Below are positions 60,651 through 64,000 of a stretch of 64,000 nucleotides of DNA, in pieces (within the stretch, counting starts at the first letter, position 1; every line of letters begins with the position of its first letter). Below the pieces are notes generated by a model. That model was given only the letters and a program-made list of their open reading frames with translations, was not told the DNA's origin and did no database searches. The stretch covers positions 1,973 through 65,972 of the forward strand of contig DBPP01000024.1 of NCBI GenBank assembly GCA_002305575.1, given 5' to 3'. This DNA is from Ruminococcaceae bacterium UBA1417 (GTDB lineage: Bacteria > Bacillota > Clostridia > Oscillospirales > Acutalibacteraceae). Made by a program: the position numbers and the translations under genes.

Positions 60651-62429
60651 ATGACAAACAATAAGACAGTCCTCTCTTGGATTGACGAGATGAAAGCGCT
60701 TGTCAATCCGGATCAGGTCGTTTGGATCGATGGTTCTGAGGAGCAGCTTGAGGCCCTCAGAAAGGAAGCCTGCGAGACCGGCGAAATGATCAAGTTGAAC
60801 CAGGATCTGCTCCCTGGCTGCTACTATCACAGAACGGCCGTAAACGACGTTGCCCGCGTTGAGGATAGAACCCTCATCTGCTCGAGAAAAGAAGAAGACG
60901 CAGGCCCGACCAACCACTGGAAGGACCCGCAGGAAGCCTACAAGATGCTCTATGACATCGCCCGCGGCAGCTACAAGGGCCGTACGATGTATGTTATCCC
61001 GTATTCCATGGGCCCGATCGGTTCCCCGCTCGCGAAGATCGGTGTTGAGCTGACCGACTCCATTTATGTCGTTCTGAATATGGCTATCATGACGCGCGTC
61101 AGCCAGAAGGTTTTCGACGTGCTCGGCGACAGCAACGATTGGGTGCGCGGCCTGCACTGCAAGTGCAACGTCGATGCGGAAAACCGCTGGATCTGCCAGT
61201 TCCCGGAAGACAACACGATCATCTCCGTCAACTCCGCTTACGGCGGCAACGTTCTGCTCGGTAAGAAGTGCTTCGCGCTGCGCATCGCTTCGTATCAGGC
61301 GAAGAATGAAGGCTGGATGGCTGAGCATATGCTCATCCTCGGCGTCGAGAATCCGAAGGGCGAAGTCAAGTACGTCTGCGCGGCGTTCCCGTCTGCATGC
61401 GGCAAGACCAACCTGGCCATGATGATCCCGCCGGAAGGCTACAGAGCGAAGGGCTACAAGGTCTGGACCGTCGGCGACGATATCGCTTGGATGCGCCCGG
61501 GCGAGGACGGCAGACTGTATGCCATCAACCCGGAGAACGGCTTCTTCGGCGTTGCACCGGGTACGAACATGAAGTCCAACCCGAACGCGCTGATCTCCAC
61601 GAAGAAGGGCACGATCTTCACGAACGTCGCCCGCAACCTCGACGACAACACCGTTTGGTGGGAGAGCCTCGACAAGAATCCGCCGGTCAACGCGGAAGAG
61701 TGGAAGGGCTCCAAGGTAAACGGTCCGGAATATATCGCAGCTGGCAACAAGCTTGCGCATCCGAACAGCCGCTTTACGGCGCCGACCGCAAACTGCCCGT
61801 GCCTCTCGAGCGAGTTTGAGAACCCGAAGGGCGTTCCGGTTTCCGCCATCATCTTCGGCGGCCGCCGTCCGGATACGGTTCCGCTGGTTTATCAGTCCAG
61901 AAGCTGGAACAACGGCGTGTTTATCGGCTCCATCACGGGCTCCGAGACAACCGCTGCCGCTGCCGGTGCAGTGGGCGTTGTCCGTCGTGACCCGATGGCC
62001 ATGCTCCCGTTCTGCGGCTACAACATGGGCGACTACTTCAAGCACTGGATCGAGATGGGCCAGATCCTCGGTGACAAGGCGCCGAAGATCTTCAACGTCA
62101 ACTGGTTCCGCGTGGACGAAGACGGCCACTTCATTTGGCCGGGCTTCGGCGACAACCTCCGCGTGCTCGAGTGGATGCTCAAGCGCTGCGACGGCGAAGT
62201 CGATGCGGTGGAGACGGCAATCGGTTACGTGCCGAAGCCGGAGGACATCAACCTCGAAGGCCTCGACAACTTCTCGATCGATACCCTGAAGGGCATTCTC
62301 GAAGTCGACAATGCGAAGTGGGCCAAGGAAGCGGCTGGCATTGAGGAATTCTACAAGAAGTTTGGGGACAAGCTTCCGGAAGAACTCAAGGCGGAGCTCG
62401 AAGGCCTCAAGGCGCGCGTTCAGGCGTAA
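60651..62429 (+). CDS. pckA: Phosphoenolpyruvate carboxykinase (GTP)
   Basis: GTP-PEPCK interconverts oxaloacetate and phosphoenolpyruvate. The 592-residue protein has the GTP-type signature FPSACGKTNLAMM (P-loop, about residue 248), VGDDIAWMRPGEDGRLYAIN with metal-binding Asp, NPENGFFGVAPGT, FGGRRPDTVPLV, and the nucleotide region MLPFCGYNMGDYF. The ATG at 60651 follows GAAAGGAGA. Codon choice looks optimised, as in highly expressed genes. In anaerobic Clostridia it often runs in the carboxylating direction toward fumarate or in gluconeogenesis; the sequence does not decide this. Confidence 0.97.
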   Translation: MTNNKTVLSWIDEMKALVNPDQVVWIDGSEEQLEALRKEACETGEMIKLNQDLLPGCYYHRTAVNDVARVEDRTLICSRKEEDAGPTNHWKDPQEAYKMLYDIARGSYKGRTMYVIPYSMGPIGSPLAKIGVELTDSIYVVLNMAIMTRVSQKVFDVLGDSNDWVRGLHCKCNVDAENRWICQFPEDNTIISVNSAYGGNVLLGKKCFALRIASYQAKNEGWMAEHMLILGVENPKGEVKYVCAAFPSACGKTNLAMMIPPEGYRAKGYKVWTVGDDIAWMRPGEDGRLYAINPENGFFGVAPGTNMKSNPNALISTKKGTIFTNVARNLDDNTVWWESLDKNPPVNAEEWKGSKVNGPEYIAAGNKLAHPNSRFTAPTANCPCLSSEFENPKGVPVSAIIFGGRRPDTVPLVYQSRSWNNGVFIGSITGSETTAAAAGAVGVVRRDPMAMLPFCGYNMGDYFKHWIEMGQILGDKAPKIFNVNWFRVDEDGHFIWPGFGDNLRVLEWMLKRCDGEVDAVETAIGYVPKPEDINLEGLDNFSIDTLKGILEVDNAKWAKEAAGIEEFYKKFGDKLPEELKAELEGLKARVQA

Positions 62430-62452
62430 GCGTCCGGTTTCGATTTTAACAG

Positions 62453-62502
62453 CATAAACACACCGCCCTGTGGGATCTCCCACAGGGCGGTGTGTTTATG
62501 CA
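62453..62502. terminator. Bidirectional terminator between pckA and the GNAT gene
   Basis: A perfect 24-bp inverted repeat (GCATAAACACACCGCC... and its complement, centre TC at 62477-62478) lies between convergent genes. It lacks a long T-run but has a strong GC core. Confidence 0.82.
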
Positions 62503-62747
62503 GAAAAGTGTGCGGCAAGCGCGTGGTTTCCTGAATGGGCGCGCGAAGGACACAAAAGGGAAAACGCTTTGCGCGCAACTGGATGTATTGGGGGCTGGCG
62601 GTGTGTACGGCGACGCGATTAAGCCGCGCAGGGGTTCAGGGTCCGTCGGACGCGCGTTGGATAAAAGCGTGCAAAGCTTGCGTGTCCAAGCATTTTGCGG
62701 GCAATTCCGCGCCGCCATGTCGGGGGAGGCCGCTGTCGTAGCGTGTT

Positions 62748-63665
62748 TTATGGTCCCATTGGCCAAGCATCCTTTTCCGCATATATCCAACTTTTTTCAC
62801 CCATCCAGTAGGCCATGCAGCGTTTTGCGCCGAGCTTGCCGTACCAGTCCTCCAGCCAGGTGTAGCCGATGTACGCCTGCTTTGCGCCCTGCGCCTGAAG
62901 ACGGTCCAACGCGTCCTGGCACAGCCGCATCCCAACGCCGCGGTTACGGTACGCTTCGAGTACGCCGAGCGGCCCAAAGGTGTTCGCATCCGGCCACGCC
63001 TCGGTATACAGGCAGTGTTCCATGGAAACGCCGCAGCCGCCGACAACGGCGCCGTCCCACGCGGCGAGCAGAACGTCCGGCAGACGGGCGAAGAAATCGC
63101 CGAAGTTCTCAATCTGCGCGCTGCATCGGCCGGCTTGCGCGCGGTCCTCGGGCGTATTGCGCCGCATCCGTGTGATCAGGCGCGGATCGTGGCAGTCGAG
63201 CGATGGCTGGTGCGCGTAGGCCGTGAGGTCGAGCGCCATGTCGCAGGCGGTCCAGCTGTAGCGGTAGCCACGCTTTTCGAAAAACGCGTGTGCATCTGTG
63301 TGGCGGTCCATCGGCACGCCGGGAAAAATGTATGTGTCCGGCGCATGGCCGAGCACAGCGCGCCCGCACGGCCGGAGCAAAGTCTCCGCCTCGCGCAGTA
63401 GCGCGCTGCCAATTCCCCGGTTTCGGTGCGGCGGCGCGACGCAGAGCAGCAGCAACGCGTCCGCCCGCACGACGGCGAAGCCTACAGGGGCACCGTTCGG
63501 CCCGGCGTATGAGAGGACCTGCGAGCCCGTGTCGATGCCGAGACGGTGCCGCAGGCTTGCGGGGTCGGTGCGCAGAGCCGGAAAGCACAGGTTGTATAAA
63601 GCGTGCAGCGCGGTAAAATCGGCTGCGTCATGTGTAGACGCGCCCCCGCAGAAGCTGGTATTCAT
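62748..63665 (-). CDS. Protein with two tandem GNAT acetyltransferase domains
   Basis: GNAT enzymes transfer acetyl groups from acetyl-CoA. The 305-residue protein contains two copies of the fold. The first has VAPPHRNRGIGSALLREAE (about residues 75-93) and the second GVLEAYRNRGVGMRLCQDAL (about 230-250), both with the R/QxxGxG/A acetyl-CoA loop. The second copy ends in YTWLEDWYGKLGAKRCM. The substrate is unknown. The ATG at 63665 has only a weak ribosome binding site. It is transcribed from its own promoter and ends near a convergent terminator. Confidence 0.88.
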   Translation of the reverse strand: MNTSFCGGASTHDAADFTALHALYNLCFPALRTDPASLRHRLGIDTGSQVLSYAGPNGAPVGFAVVRADALLLLCVAPPHRNRGIGSALLREAETLLRPCGRAVLGHAPDTYIFPGVPMDRHTDAHAFFEKRGYRYSWTACDMALDLTAYAHQPSLDCHDPRLITRMRRNTPEDRAQAGRCSAQIENFGDFFARLPDVLLAAWDGAVVGGCGVSMEHCLYTEAWPDANTFGPLGVLEAYRNRGVGMRLCQDALDRLQAQGAKQAYIGYTWLEDWYGKLGAKRCMAYWMGEKSWIYAEKDAWPMGP

Positions 63666-63696
63666 GGCGGTTCACCTGCCGTTTTAAGCTGTTCTA

Positions 63697-63725
63697 ATTA
63701 TAGCGGAGAAAAGCGAAAAAGCCAA
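63697..63725 (-). promoter_or_regulatory. Predicted promoter of the GNAT gene
   Basis: On the - strand TTGGCT (63725-63720) and TATAAT (63702-63697) are spaced by 17 bp, 32 bp before the start codon. Confidence 0.7.
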
Positions 63726-63764
63726 GATGTGCGCGCCGCGCCGTAGAAATATTTTCGGCGGGGC

Positions 63765-63793
63765 TTGCGGAGCCGCAGAAAATGTGCGATACT
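63765..63793 (+). promoter_or_regulatory. Predicted promoter of the last, truncated gene
   Basis: TTGCGG at 63765-63770 and GATACT at 63788-63793 are spaced by 17 bp with an extended TGC before the -10, 30 bp upstream of the start codon. Confidence 0.55.
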
Positions 63794-63823
63794 GATAGAA
63801 GAAACGATCAGGAGGAAAAAATT

Positions 63824-64000
63824 ATGGCGTTGACGTATAAAACCATCACGGAAGTGCTCGATTTTGGGCCGCACATTACGAAGGTTATTCTTGAAACCGG
63901 ACGGCCGCTTACCGGCGCGCAGCTCGATCCCGCGCAGTTTGAAGTCTACGTAAAACGAACCGCGAAGCCCGGCGAGGAATTCACCTGGCCGAAGTTTATG
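63824..64000 (+). CDS. 5' part of a gene, possibly an esterase with Ig-like N-terminal domain
   Basis: Only the first 59 residues are inside the window. The ATG at 63824 follows AGGAGG. The visible part alternates short beta strands (ITKVILETGRPLTGAQL, FEVYVKRTAKPG) without a signal peptide. It resembles the Ig-like domain found at the start of some alpha/beta-hydrolase esterases, but the catalytic part lies beyond the window edge. The product assignment is tentative. Confidence 0.5.
   Translation, partial: MALTYKTITEVLDFGPHITKVILETGRPLTGAQLDPAQFEVYVKRTAKPGEEFTWPKFM

Noticed and set aside
1..64000. CRISPR arrays, insertion sequences, prophage, tRNA or rRNA genes
   Set aside because: No regularly spaced repeats, transposase or phage motifs, and no tRNA or rRNA signatures were recognised by eye. 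A tRNA or covariance-model scan would be needed to exclude small RNAs.

Overview
The window is bacterial and looks like Clostridia of the Oscillospirales (Ruminococcaceae-like). The evidence is housekeeping gene families in clostridial arrangements: a SepF/DivIVA division cluster, a split transketolase, mre-mrdA-minD-mgsA, an energising ECF module with truA, a T-box in front of hisS, class III ribonucleotide reductase and GTP-dependent PEPCK. No rRNA, tRNA, CRISPR array, prophage or insertion sequence was seen.

Region 1 (about 1-22.8 kb) is entirely on the + strand. It carries mutS-mutL-miaA, an HlyD-like adaptor, a PLP-homeostasis protein, sepF, an unusual divIVA with a poly-aspartate tail, lspA, an rluD-type gene, a small membrane protein, split transketolase, a second DivIVA-like coiled-coil protein, an orphan fumarase beta subunit, a phosphate permease with its DUF47 partner, der, ruvCAB, glmM and the 5' half of a methyltransferase gene. 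Its codon use favours ATA for Ile and AGG for Arg.

Region 2 (about 22.8-64 kb) begins inside that methyltransferase gene. The codon style changes abruptly to ATC, CGC and CCG within one intact reading frame. Either a recombination junction or, more simply, a chimeric assembly of two related genomes would explain this, so linkage between the two halves should not be trusted without read-level proof.

Region 2 first holds ecfA1-ecfA2-ecfT-truA, a DUF5711 protein, cvpA, a CDP-alcohol phosphatidyltransferase and a zinc-finger Clp ATPase. A long - strand block (31.7-42.9 kb) follows: two surface papain-fold cysteine hydrolases, a TraX-like membrane protein, a two-component system co-transcribed with two paralogous membrane-anchored proteins of unknown function, a GH13 amylase and glycogen phosphorylase. 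The + strand then carries zapA, a U32 peptidase, dut, mreBCD-mrdA, minD, mgsA, T-box-hisS, aspS, a pentapeptide-repeat protein, an anaerobic RNR locus and pckA. A double GNAT acetyltransferase (-) and a truncated gene end the window.

The most unusual item is the anaerobic RNR locus. The large NrdD chain lacks the C-terminal glycyl-radical segment, which is instead encoded 161 bp downstream as a separate 56-residue gene with its own strong ribosome binding site. A pair of NrdR-box-like sites lies 31 bp apart upstream of a consensus promoter.
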